From Nemania diffusa (taxonomy: Eukaryota; Ascomycota; Sordariomycetes; Xylariales; Xylariaceae), in assembly GCA_038501195.1 (NCBI GenBank), contig JBBPUQ010000009.1:3720001-3784000 (forward strand): 64,000 nt of DNA, given 5' to 3'. Positions 21,874 through 32,886 of this stretch are shown piece by piece. Position 1 is the stretch's first letter, and each line of letters opens with the position of its first letter. Position numbers and translations under genes: made by a program. Below the pieces are notes generated by a model. The model ran no database searches. It was not told where the DNA came from and was given only the letters and a program-made list of their open reading frames with translations.

Positions 21874-24800
21874 GTTGAGGGATGTGCGCGTGTGTTGTGC
21901 CTATGCCTGTGCGCTTCTCTCTGCCTCTGTCCACGTGGAAGGATTGGAAGCCGTATATAAACGATGATGATATTGATGGTAGGTACAGAGTACTGATTGA
22001 GACGAGGAATGCGAGGGCGATGGCAGAATGTGAGAGCGTATCCGTAGAGGCGGATGTCGATGTTGAGGGTGAGTGTAAGTAGACGGTCAGTAATCTACCG
22101 TAGAATGAGGTAGAGCTATTTCTGTCCTCTGGAGGGTTTAGTCGTTCTTCGGGCAACAAGCTTGCCCCAGGTGGGCAGTTTATTTGAATTGGTAGGTACT
22201 CTACTGTGCTGTACAGGCTATAGCAGTGATAAAAGCGCACTTAGACACAGGGCTGTACCGCCTAGGCTACCTAACCTAACCGACCTAGGTACGTAATAAC
22301 CTACCTAAATAACCTATTTAGGTTAGGCCCATATGTCCACGTCAGGCAGAGCTCTGCCTACCGATCCGATGCCATAGAAGTACGTATACGCAATAGCTGC
22401 CTGCCGTGGGGAACCTGCTGTAGTATCCCCATAGGTAGCTCCGAGTGGTCCAGGCGTCTTATATAAACGGTTATCTAGGTAATGTATATGTAGAGTCTAG
22501 ACACTTAAGATATTCATTTTAAATAGACTTAACAGAGGTACACACTAAGGTAAATACCAAAATAAATAGATAATTGATTTCAACATTTATTAATCTTCTT
22601 AAAAAATAACGACGTCATTCCATAGTCTCTTCCACCTGTTGAATTTCAGGGTTACGCCTCTCTTAAGTCGATCAACTTTATAGCTTATCCCTACCTACAT
22701 ACCTCTTGTTTAAGTTCACGTCTTTGGGAGCTGCAGGGTAACTACGAAGATATTCAATCGCAGGCCCTGACAATATAAACCTTCTGGTCCCTGACTGATG
22801 ATTCAGCTATTTACATGCATTTGAGTGGGAAAAGGATTTAGTAATTGCTTTTGTTTCACTTATCAACTACCGGTACAAGTAGTACAGGTTACTTTGCAGC
22901 CTATCATTACTTAGCCGTGTCTTAAAGTACCTAGGGTAGTCAGCCCACCTCGGAAAAAGCATAAGGGATATGCATGCTTCTCTACCTATTCATTGTACAG
23001 TAGGTAGTATTATTAATTCCTAAGCTGTTCTTTTCATCTCCGCTTAACTGACTCATGCACATCTGAACCCATGTCAATGCATGTCTAAATAGAAAAGTTA
23101 CGGTTGTGGAGTTGGCCTTGGGCGCTAGATGTAATGGGCGACCATCATCATCAACCGGTCGGGTGTGGACAGGGTTACCTACACTAAGTAGCTACCTAAC
23201 TTTGTATCATATAGGCATATAATAGGAGAGAGAGGCTCTGACTTGAGACTAGAGAGGAGTTGAGTGAGTCAGGTACGTGTGCTTTTTGTGGAACCAAGTT
23301 TTCAAATCGATTGCACCAATATGCACTAACATTTCATCACAGGATCTAGGTAGCAATCTGCTAACGGTGGATCTCATAGCGTTGCATTTCGGTAGATGAG
23401 TACAGAATACATAGACACTAGGCTAGGTAAGTGCAAGTACCTAAGTGCAAGTGGTTCCAGGCCTAACTTGGTGACCACCTGTTCCGGAGTCCATGCCTAA
23501 GGATTGCATCCAACAACCCTGAAATTTTTGTTCCAACCTTCAATACTGCAACCTTTGCTGACTTGGGAAGGGGTAGTATACAACTTATGCATAGAAACTT
23601 ACCTATATCCTGACATATGTGTCTATATCTATCTACATATAGATACATTAGGTAATCTACATACATCCAATACCTATTTGCACATACATATTTTTCTTTG
23701 ATGATATAATCCAGGTAGAAGTATCTACCGATCGAAACATTAAACGACCTAGACCTTCCCTACCCACCCGCATGCGCCTACCTACATATCTAGACATACA
23801 GCACACTACTGCCTACCTACATGTAGCATTCCGACATACCTCCTACAGTCTAGGCTACTACCTAATACCTTGGTACCTCTTACTTGCCTTAGATAGGTAC
23901 TAGGTTAGGTAGTTGCTTCTGGGGTTTTTCTCTGCGTCGCTATCCACCACCGTTCCACCGTCTACCCGACACCGACACCGACCACCACCGACCACCGCGA
24001 CCCTCACCCTACCTACCTAAATTCTCCGTCGCATCACCATTATCTTGCCGAAGTATTCCCATCTCCATCTGTCTGCGCCTCTTGCAACCAACGACTCAAG
24101 CAAGCAACCAAGCAACCAAGCAGCCAAGCACGCAAGCAGACAGCCCAAAGAACAAGAGCAATAACCAGCGCTGTCTATCTATCTAGAATTATACTCGAAG
24201 ACAACAACAGAAGCTATCCACCCGCCCTGCACTCCGGCGCGTGGCTCTAACCCTCGAGGCTCCCCCGCTACGGCTCTCGTGTTCTTCTAATAATGCTGCA
24301 CTGGATCAATTGAATCAATCGCCTCAGCAACCAAAGTTATCTGCCTACTTGTGTCATATCAACGATGATGGACTTGATTGGATAGAAATAGTACGACCCA
24401 ACCGCAAACCGACTTATCTAAGGCTAGCTCACTCCATCTTTCTTGTCTGGTGTTTGCAAAGCACAAGCCGAACAAAATCCACACACGCCTCAGCTCTCCC
24501 CGTCGCACGCGCGCACCTTGCTCGATTCGATACGTGTCCGTCCGTTTGTCTAGCATCATAATCATTGCCGGCTCCTTAGGTTGCTTTTGCTCCCTCGATT
24601 ACGCGGCCACGGATACTTTTAGATACAGGCCATGAGAAGCGCCGTGATTTGATGTGTCTATGACACGGAACACTACTAGCTACGACGAGTTGAGACGAGA
24701 CGAGACGAGACCGATAAAGGAAGACTGCGAGGGTCGAAAGTGTACGTGAAAGCAGTCGTGGAGAAAGGCAACTGTTGGTACAGAAAACGAAGAGGAGAGG

Positions 24801-24957
24801 GGGGAAAATTCAGAACCAAGCGCTAGCGAGAAGGTAGATTCGATCGACCTACTTCTCCTCAGCCGTCTATATTGTTTATACAGCGTGCGCGCGCGCATAT
24901 CACTGCTGCATCATTGCGGTGGCTTCATGCGCGCGCGAGGAATTACCGGTTGTGAGA
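21874..24957. other. Long divergent intergenic region between RPN2 and CET1
   Basis: About 3.1 kb holding two divergent promoters and probably long 5' leaders. It is rich in CCTACCTA/TAGGTA words (dense at 22255-22330, 23600-23660 and 23760-23910). A pyrimidine- and A-rich leader-like stretch follows from about 23935, with a CAAGCAAC-type short repeat near 24107-24139. Small frames at 24241-24635 start at GTG or lack coding character. No RNA gene recognised. Confidence 0.5.
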
Positions 24958-27733
24958 ATGGATCTACGCGCCATGTTGAACACGGACGGAGGTGCCGGTG
25001 GTGATCGATCAAAGGTAGCTCATCATCCTCCTCCGCCGCCGCCTCCTCCGCCCACTCAATCGATATCGATATCGACGACTTCTGGTGTCGGCGCCGCCCC
25101 ATCTACACCTGCAACACCGATCCAGACAGCTCCTCCGCCGCCACCGCCGCCGCATTCGTTCCGTGACTATAGCCACTCGACCCATGCCTCGCCCATCTCC
25201 CAGCCGCGCGAATACCCTCCTCCCGGCCCCCCAACTCACAAACAGCCCTCCGTCGGCCCTGGCTCGGCGCCGTACGCTTCGCCCACGAGCTATCACCACC
25301 CTTCCGCCAACGCGCCATACTCGGGGAGGCCATCTGTGCCGCCACTCCAGCCGCTGGCTCCTCACGATGTACGATCCCCTAGCAGTGCGTCGTTGTCCGG
25401 ACCCTCGCCGTACCGCCAGACGCCTACATCCTCTACAAGCGCCGGTAGCGCTGGCTATCCATTTCCGCCCACTCAGCAGCCACCCGCGAGCCCCATACAG
25501 CGCCACCAGTATGGCTCTATGACCTATTCACGCGATAGCTATTCTTCTCAACCCGTTGTTGGTCCGCACGGGTCGGTCTCTTATCCCCCAGGCCAACAGC
25601 AACAACTACCACCACAGCACCAGCAGCAACAACAACAACAACAACAGCAACAGCAGCAACAACAGCAATCCATACCGCACACGCCACCTGTTGGCACGCC
25701 CGGCGGAAGTCAACAATACCTACACCAGCGGTCCCTCTCTATCCACTCGACAACGACGACACCTACCTCTGCGCACGGTCATCATCCGCCTTTTCCCCCT
25801 TCGTATGCTCAAACCAGTCCCATCGCGACACACCATCCTCCTCCTACACATCTTGATCAGCAACACCATCGGCATCAGTCGCCGCAGCCTGCCACACCAC
25901 TGAGGTCGTCTATGGTCGCTCACCCTCGGCAATCACCTGCTATGAGCTACCAGCAACCGCCCAGCCCATATCAGCAGCGGCATTCAGCACCGTATCAACA
26001 GTTAATCAAGACATCACCTCCGCCTCCGCCGCCGGCCTCTCTGCCCCGAATACCGAGTGGTGGGCACAGTGCGTACGACGCAGTTAGTGAGTCTCAAAGA
26101 AGATCTCAGTCCCAGCAATCCCGGAGCGAGCGTGAAAGGAGCATAAGTGTCTCACCAAAGACACGTGTGCCAAGTTTGCCTAGTAGCACTGGCCAGTCCG
26201 CCTCTAACGAACAAGATTCATTCCTCTCCCAACAGCGTTTACAGCCTCACCTTCCCCCAGGCTCAGTGGCAAATCTCGAATTGCAGCGCGACATGACCCC
26301 TGCAAAGCGAAAAATAGACGACCGCGATTTGCGACCGGACGAGGTGGAGAATCAACGCCAGCCACCTCCTCCGCCTAAGATGAACGGTCATCACACTCTC
26401 CCTCCACAACGATCATCCACCTCACCCACCATGTCCCGAAAAAGGCGTGTCATATACAGCGCCCCCCCCGTCTGGGCACAAGCCGGCCGCAAGCGGACAC
26501 TCGGTGTAAGCCGCAACTTTTCCATCAAACAACATGGAGGTGGTGTTCCCAATTCGGCCGACGGCATCAACGGTGCGCGCCATGACCCTAGCTCAGCTAC
26601 AAAGGCAGAGCACGTCTCCCGTCACACCTCGCCGGAAACGGCACGGTCGACCACACTCACCAGGGAGGAACCCGGTCAAGTCGCGTTGAAAGAAGCTTCG
26701 ACCTTTGGTGGACAGCCCTTCCCTTGGGAGCCCACTATCGAGGCCTCCAAGCCCATTGATGTCGTCTCCCGCTCCATCGCCGACTTCTTTGTTTTCAACG
26801 TCTTGCAGGGTCCGAACCTCGCTGAGTTGCGTGCTCGCGGTGCACAATTCGAGATCGAGGCAAAGCTGGGTACCATCATCGACAAAAGCACAAATGACCG
26901 TATCGAATTGAGGGTTCAAGCGGGAGAGTGCATCATAGGCGAGGGCGCTCGGATAGCGTTCCGAAGTTCCATGACTGAGGTATGTTTCGCGCAATCCATT
27001 TCGGTGATCGATTTCTGCGTGTCCACAACCCATCACCTCCGACAGTCGTACTAATAGGTATTCATCACAGAATCAACACCGAGTGCTCAACGATTATTTG
27101 AACGAACAGGTCAAGCTCTCCATGTTCCATCGCACTCCTTCGGCCACCCCCCGAGTCCCGATACAATACGTCCATCGCCGCCAAACGGACCGGTTCTTCG
27201 AGCTACCGGCTCATCTTCGCCAGAGACTTCCTCCTTCAGTCGCCAACCTTCTCTCGCCGAACGCGCCACTCAAAGCCCGAGTCACGTATGATCACAAGAC
27301 GGGAAACGTACTGGCCAAGATCGTGAAAGCACGGGTTGCTGATATCCACATCCACATGGCTCACATGCCTCTCGACTGCCGAATCAGTATCAACATCGAG
27401 TGGGACTGGGACGGGCCTCCGCACGAGATTGAGCAGAGCCAAATCCCGAATAAAGATCGACAACCAGATCGTAACAAGGACAGACTAAGCTACACTCACG
27501 GGTTCTACCAGATTGATCTAACCCAAGTCACACATGGAAGTCAGGGCCCACAAGGGCAGGCTGGGGCACCGTCGAAGGAACACGAGCTGGAAATCGAATT
27601 GGAATCGCGTGTGCTCTACGAACACGGCCACCTACTCATCAATAACGAGCCGAACCGATACAATGACCTAGTCGAAGGGCTCATCGACAATGTACGCGTG
27701 CTGGCGAGGCGTTGTCCCCCACCTTCGGGGTGA
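24958..27733 (+). CDS. CET1: mRNA-capping enzyme RNA 5'-triphosphatase (Cet1-type)
   Basis: Removes the gamma phosphate from nascent pre-mRNA 5' ends, the first step of capping, in the nucleus. Two exons: 24958-26979 and 27071-27733 (91-bp intron, branch GTACTAATAG), giving 894 aa. The frame extends to a GTG at 24919, but the first ATG is 24958 (MDLRAMLNTDGG) in a good context. About 580 N-terminal residues are low-complexity Pro/Ser/Gln with a poly-Gln run near residues 220-238. The C-terminal third is the metal-dependent triphosphate-tunnel domain: FEIEAKLG (glutamates near 632 and 634), then, after the intron, KARVTYDHKTGNVLAKIVK, LDCRISINIEWDW and HELEIELES. These glutamate-rich strands are the fungal Cet1 signature. 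The long disordered N-terminus is usual in filamentous fungi. Confidence 0.9.
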
Positions 27734-28332
27734 TTGAATACTTGTACATAATTTTACCTTCGGGGTGTGGGACATCTTCGGGGGGGCGGCTGTTATAACT
27801 AATTTCTACCCAATGGACTTTCTGGGACAATCTATCATGTTCGACAGTATTGGAACGTGTGAACAGACCCGACGGGTGGAAACCCTGGAGGGGTTGGAAA
27901 AGGTGAATATTGTTTTGCTTTTGATGAGATGATACCATGGCTGAGGTCTCGCCTCGGGTCAACGAGGCGAAGGATGACTTCGTTTGGCGGTTGGCCTTAG
28001 AAGTTTATTAAATATCTAGGGTGTGGGACGAGGATTTGTAGCATATGAGTACTCACACCATTGAATTAATTACATGGTTTGTTTATGTGATGTATACACT
28101 AGCTTAGCTGTGTGGACATACCAGATGGCAGCGTACCCAATACGGAGCGCACTTACAGGGGCAATTCTGTTCTGTGAGTGTCCCAGCGTACGTATGGGCA
28201 TCTATCCCTTTTATCCCTAATTTTAGATTACGAGCACCTAGTCACTCGTTTATCACGTTCTTATACCAAAGCGCCCTGGGCTGCTATGTAGTCAGTTTCT
28301 GGCTCCCGCCTCTAGTACCTGCTTCACCTTAA
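27734..28332. other. 3' flank of CET1
   Basis: Intergenic DNA between CET1 and a convergent gene. No frame with coding character. Confidence 0.5.
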
Positions 28333-28536
28333 CGGCCCTGGCTGAATTTACCAGTCAATAGGGATAAGTTTTACCGATCAACAAGGGCGAGCTTTACTAG
28401 TTAGTTTTCTGGGAATAATGAACTGGTGAACTGAAAACTTCAGGACCAGTAAAGCCCGCCACTCTTGACTGGTAAAGTCTGCCCCTACTAACCAGCAAAG
28501 CTCGCCTCCATCGACTGGTAACGTGCAAGTGCTTAG
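28333..28536. repeat. 23-bp minisatellite arranged as an inverted repeat
   Basis: Eight degenerate 23-bp units in exact 23-bp register. Three are in minus orientation (28333-28355, 28356-28378, 28379-28401). After a 20-bp spacer (28402-28421), five are in plus orientation (28422-28444, 28445-28467, 28468-28490, 28491-28513, 28514-28536). The unit begins ACTGGTAAAGCTCGCC on its own strand, and many differences between units are transitions. The two arms could form a long imperfect hairpin. It lies between the convergent 3' ends of CET1 and the zinc-finger gene. Confidence 0.75.
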
Positions 28537-29066
28537 CAAGATGGACTGGAGAGCCGGCTTCACTTTGCTCAAAGGTATTCAAACGTAACTTATAAGAACT
28601 CGATTATTCTTTTCATCGTAGAGCCGACTGCCGAAAAATACAGCAGGATATGAAATCGATTCACTAATACATGGAGAAGCCATATGATATCTAAGACCGC
28701 CAAAGAAAAAAAAGAATAAATAGTGACAAACGACAAATGAAAATTAACTATGGAAGATCGATCGATCGATTACATAGTTTCTGCATCTACTGTCCTAGTA
28801 ATCCCCTAATAATTCGTACTCCCAGCTTCATCCATCCTCTTTGCAGTACCTATACTCTGATACTCTGAGATACAAGCCATCTGCAGAGCAATATCACATA
28901 TATTAGGTGCTTAGGTAGGTACACACACGTTAACTCATGGAGAAATGATGCACCGCTTTCCCCTAGTCTAACAACCCCTGACTCCCCGGCTTACACTTCA
29001 CAGTCCATCTATCCAATATCATCAATCCCAACCGCCCCTCTTTCTCAACGATATCTACCTCTTCCC
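28537..29066. other. Intergenic, 3' side of the zinc-finger gene
   Basis: AT-leaning non-coding DNA with a short GATC run (about 28758-28770). Probably the 3' UTR of the minus-strand gene. No gene seen. Confidence 0.5.
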
Positions 29067-30482
29067 CTAGCTATCTTCCGACGACGACGTAGTAGACGTG
29101 CTCAAACCCGCGTTCTCAGCCGCCTCCCGCGCCGCCCGCGTAGGCCGCACCGCCCGTCCCGTGCGCGTGCGCGTGAAAGCCACGGGCGTAGGAGGCGGCG
29201 GCACAAGCGCAGAGGACGCGGGACGGTCGTCGGCCGTCTTCGCCGCCGCTGCTGCTGCCGCCGGGTCGAGCTCCGCGACGGGGTCCGTCACGGCGCTGCG
29301 CTCCGAGTACTCGTAGTCGTCGGACCCCGAGCCCGTGGTGCGCCGCTGGTACGCCGCGGCGTCGAGGTCCACGGGCCGCTTGCGCTTGCGCTTCCCGCTG
29401 CTACTACCACCCCTTTCACCACCGGCGGCGTCCGCGTCCGCGGCGGGCTCGGTGGCCTGCGCCTTGTGCCCTGTGGCCTGGGTATCCGGGAAGGGCACGA
29501 GCTTGCCGCCCTGCTCGGCGTAGCGCTTCAGCTGGTTGTCGATCCAGGCGATGTTCTCCTGCGAGTTGCCGGCCTTCGTCTGCCGCGCCGTGAAGATGTC
29601 GAACTGGGGCGTCGTGCTCTCGTCGGCAAGGGCTTCCCAGTCCGGTATATCGTCTTGCTTAGTTTCCTCTGGTGCCGGTTCTGGGTTTCTGTGCGAGGGT
29701 TCGAAGAGCTCTTGCCAGTTGGGCTTTGGCGCCGGCGTCGTTGCTGGTGGAGGACTTTGGCCGGATTCTGAGTCGCTCGGATGAGACGCTTCTTCGGCAA
29801 AAGTGACCGGGGGCCTTTCTCGAGGTCGCTTCTCCTTGATTTTAAGTCCTCCAAAAGACTTGAGAATGTCGGCGACGTGCTCCGTAACAAAGTGCTCCTT
29901 GATTTGCTCCGTGTTATAATAGGGCAGAAGGAATTGCTTCTTGTCGCAGAGGAAACAGCGCAGCACGCTATGGTCTTCTCGTATATGCTGGTCAAGGCCC
30001 TTGGCATCGGAGAACGTGAAGTAACGCTCACAGTCCGCGTAGGGGCACTCCCGCGTCCGGTCCAGGAGCTGGTAGCGCAGAGAATGGACCTCGCGTTGGA
30101 GCTTCAGCATCTCTGTCGGCGTCATCATAGCAATCGAAACGCCAGGCATGGCCGGACCTGTCTTGATGATCGATTCCAGCGGTGGTCCTTCGAGCGGCAT
30201 CACCGGCTTCAGGGGGTTGGTGAAAATCGAGCTCGTGTTTGTGAAGGAATGATCTCGGAGTATTCGTGTCCTGGCGGCTTCGTCTATTGTATTGCTCGAA
30301 TCCTTGAACAAGAGATCGATGGGCTCCTGATTTGTAGCATCTGTCTTGGCTTTCTTTCTCGGACTCGCTCCCGGCAAGCCGTCGTCTGTACCAAGCTTCT
30401 TAGCAAAGACGCGTTGGCCTTTGCCCGTATATCTATCGGGAAACGAAGAGGCAGGATTCTTGGATCTGCTCGGTGTTGGCAT
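29067..30482 (-). CDS. Hypothetical protein with two C2H2-like zinc fingers
   Basis: 471 aa, intronless, starting at an ATG. I do not recognise a named family. A basic N-terminus (SPRKKAKT near residue 40) looks like a nuclear localisation signal. Around residues 122-145 there is a short helical, Leu-rich stretch. Two C2H2-like fingers follow directly: C146, C151, H166, H171, and C176, C179, H197, H202. The C-terminal half is acidic, Pro/Ser/Ala-rich and probably disordered, with a second basic run (SSGKRKRKRP). A nuclear, nucleic-acid or protein-binding role is inference. It lies 81 bp downstream of the stop of the next minus-strand gene, so the two may overlap in UTRs. Confidence 0.8.
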   Translation of the reverse strand: MPTPSRSKNPASSFPDRYTGKGQRVFAKKLGTDDGLPGASPRKKAKTDATNQEPIDLLFKDSSNTIDEAARTRILRDHSFTNTSSIFTNPLKPVMPLEGPPLESIIKTGPAMPGVSIAMMTPTEMLKLQREVHSLRYQLLDRTRECPYADCERYFTFSDAKGLDQHIREDHSVLRCFLCDKKQFLLPYYNTEQIKEHFVTEHVADILKSFGGLKIKEKRPRERPPVTFAEEASHPSDSESGQSPPPATTPAPKPNWQELFEPSHRNPEPAPEETKQDDIPDWEALADESTTPQFDIFTARQTKAGNSQENIAWIDNQLKRYAEQGGKLVPFPDTQATGHKAQATEPAADADAAGGERGGSSSGKRKRKRPVDLDAAAYQRRTTGSGSDDYEYSERSAVTDPVAELDPAAAAAAAKTADDRPASSALVPPPPTPVAFTRTRTGRAVRPTRAAREAAENAGLSTSTTSSSEDS

Positions 30483-30563
30483 CGCATATCCGCTGATCTC
30501 ATCTACATATCGCGGACCCCATTGCGTTTTTCGTGGAATCTCTGTGTCTGGTTAGATCGTCTT

Positions 30564-32886
30564 TCACGAAGGATTTGAAGCTAGATATTCATTATACGTA
30601 CGCCACTCATTACCAAGAGGCTGGATTGTCACGACAATATTCGGCTCGATGACATTCCTGCGGATCCAGTGCCACTCGTCTTCAGTTGTATTCCACCGAA
30701 TGGTCAACTCGGGCTGATACGAGTCCTGGTCGGCAGGGCTCAGCAAAATAACCTGCGAAGGATCCTTGGGGTCATAGTCCCCATACAAGCGCTTGTGCAC
30801 AAGAGACTTGAATCTTTTCACGTCGCATTGGTTGATTTGCAAGTTGACCTCCTCAGCACTATCGGGCTTTTGTAGGCGATAGGTCTTGTATACCGGGCGA
30901 GCGACGACGCAGAACGGCTCCTTTGGCACAGACCCGGAAGCCAAAACTCCGTTCCAGTCCCCGAAAGATGCTGGGCTCATGATGCTTCCGGAGAAGCGAA
31001 TAAACAAAGGCCGCTCCCTGATTTCCTTGAACTTGCTACCCGAACACCAAACCTCAAAGCCGTTACATTCGCTCTTCCAGCTAATATCCCCCATAGATGA
31101 CTCGATAGCGCCATAGAGTTTACCTAGACCGCCACTGTTGCTAGTAGAACTGGTCCGCCTGAAATCCCTCCGATGCATCTGAGGTTGCTGTCCTGGCCTA
31201 AAGACCCCCGGGACTATAACTGGAACGATTTCACTTGCTATGTCTTTTGTACTAAACGAGATCGTCGGAAAGTCGCTCCAATCCGACTGTGCTGCAATCA
31301 CCTGATCCCATAGTCCACCAGGAGGATCAAGCTCCTGGTAGGTACTGCCAGCAAGGTCGTGATGGTAAGAAACCCAAGCATGCGGCGCCTCGGGATTTAG
31401 CAAAGCTTTCATAGCAAGCGTATACTCAGTGCTGAACTGATGAGGTTTGTGCTCAGGGTAAAGTTCGTTTGGCACCCTCATGTATGCCACATCCCCTGTG
31501 CTTTCGTTCTCGATTTGGATTACATATTTGTCCGAACTTGATGGTTGATACCCACCAGGGCGGTCTCCGTCCGTGCTGGGGTCCTCGTCTGCCATTCGGA
31601 TGAAGCAAGCATACTTGTCCTCACCCTCCAGCTGGAAGTACTTCTGCACCACGTTCCAGATCGGGTCGTTAGCAGAAACTTCCGTACTAGAGTGATAGAT
31701 CGGTCCTGTAACCCTTTCTCTGAGTTTGACAGGAGATACGCTCCAAATCTCAACGCAGATGTGTCGATCTATATGGTTCCAATTGCTAATGAGCCGATCA
31801 ACCTGGGCGACGAACTCATAGTAGCGGAGAGGTGAGCTAACAACACCTTGCCACCCATAAAGTGATATTGCCTCGGGCTGCACAAGGGGATTTTCCTCCC
31901 AATTGAAGTCCATTTCATAACCCTCGGGCGAGATCTCTTGTATAGCTTGTCCTCCCCGCCCCTTGGATGACTTAGTTGCGGGCACCCAGGAAACGGTGTC
32001 GTCTTTTTCTTGGATGACGGCGTAGCCTCTACCACCGCCTCCGCGTAGGCTTAGAATAGTCTCACCATCGACGGCTATAAATCGAGACCATTAGACTTCA
32101 AGTCGGCGAGCGTGGAAAGGTTGTGGGAAACAACCCTGAGCATCACTTACATTCCTCCTCAAACTCATACTTTTTCAGAAAAGCCAAAGGATCGGCATAT
32201 GGTGTATCACCTTCGGTGCCTGTCGGATCCGAGTCTAGTGGCACGTCAAACGACATTGTCCCCGTACGCAGTGGTTCAACCGGAAACCCGAAGTAGAGGC
32301 AAGCCATCTTAAACGCCAATGTATCAGGGTGGCCCTTGAAGCGTGTCTCGAGGTTTTCATAGTAGCGCCGAGCGTTTCTGTGCTGCCATTGGACGATATC
32401 TGACGGTTCTGACTGAGGCGTGATGAGACTAATTTCATGGGCGTCGAAGGTGCCCTCAAGGATATCCTCAATTGTCAGCTCAGAGCTGTTCAATAAGTAG
32501 AAAAAGTAGTCTTCAATTTTCTGAAATTTCTCGTCTTTCGGTCCAACAAATGGATTGGCTCTTTGCGCGAAAGGTATTTTGGGCTGGAGAGCGATGTACA
32601 TCTCTTCCTTTTCGTCTTCGCTCAACCCGAATGTTACCCCGTCGCTGTCGCTAACTAGCCCATCGTCTACCATCACTTCATCGACATCGAGATCCCCTCC
32701 ATATGCCATGTTTGGTAGGGAAATGGCTGTATTCGCCGTAGCTAGTCTCCGCGGTGAAGCTGTTTCTAATGTCTTGGTATCTGATTCCTGCTCGCCTACC
32801 GTGGTTTGCTTCGCTAATCGAGGTAATCTGTAGGGATGGTGACGTCTTTTGGCTATCTTTCGCAAAGCAACAAGCGGCGTAATCAT
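30564..32886 (-). CDS. Hypothetical fungal protein, 748 aa, two exons
   Basis: Two exons by my model: 32886-32151 and 32074-30564, joined over a 76-bp intron (donor GTAAGT, branch CTAAT, acceptor TATAG). The join keeps frame exactly: EFEEE is followed by SVDGETILSLRGGGGRGYAV. The downstream part taken alone would have to start at a GTG, so it is not a separate gene. No transmembrane segment or signal peptide is seen. The protein is mixed alpha/beta and rich in Trp and Tyr (LYGWQGVVSSPLRYYEFVAQ, KYACFIRMADEDP, DEWHWIRRNVIEP). I do not recognise the family and assign no function. The start at 32886 is the first ATG, but MAYGGDLDVDE farther in is an alternative. Confidence 0.8.

Noticed and set aside
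24241..24635. Small frames of 106 and 85 codons upstream of CET1
   Set aside because: No coding character; one begins at GTG; they fall in the presumed leader or promoter.
28333..28536. CRISPR-like array
   Set aside because: Units are contiguous degenerate minisatellite copies without spacers, in a eukaryotic genome.
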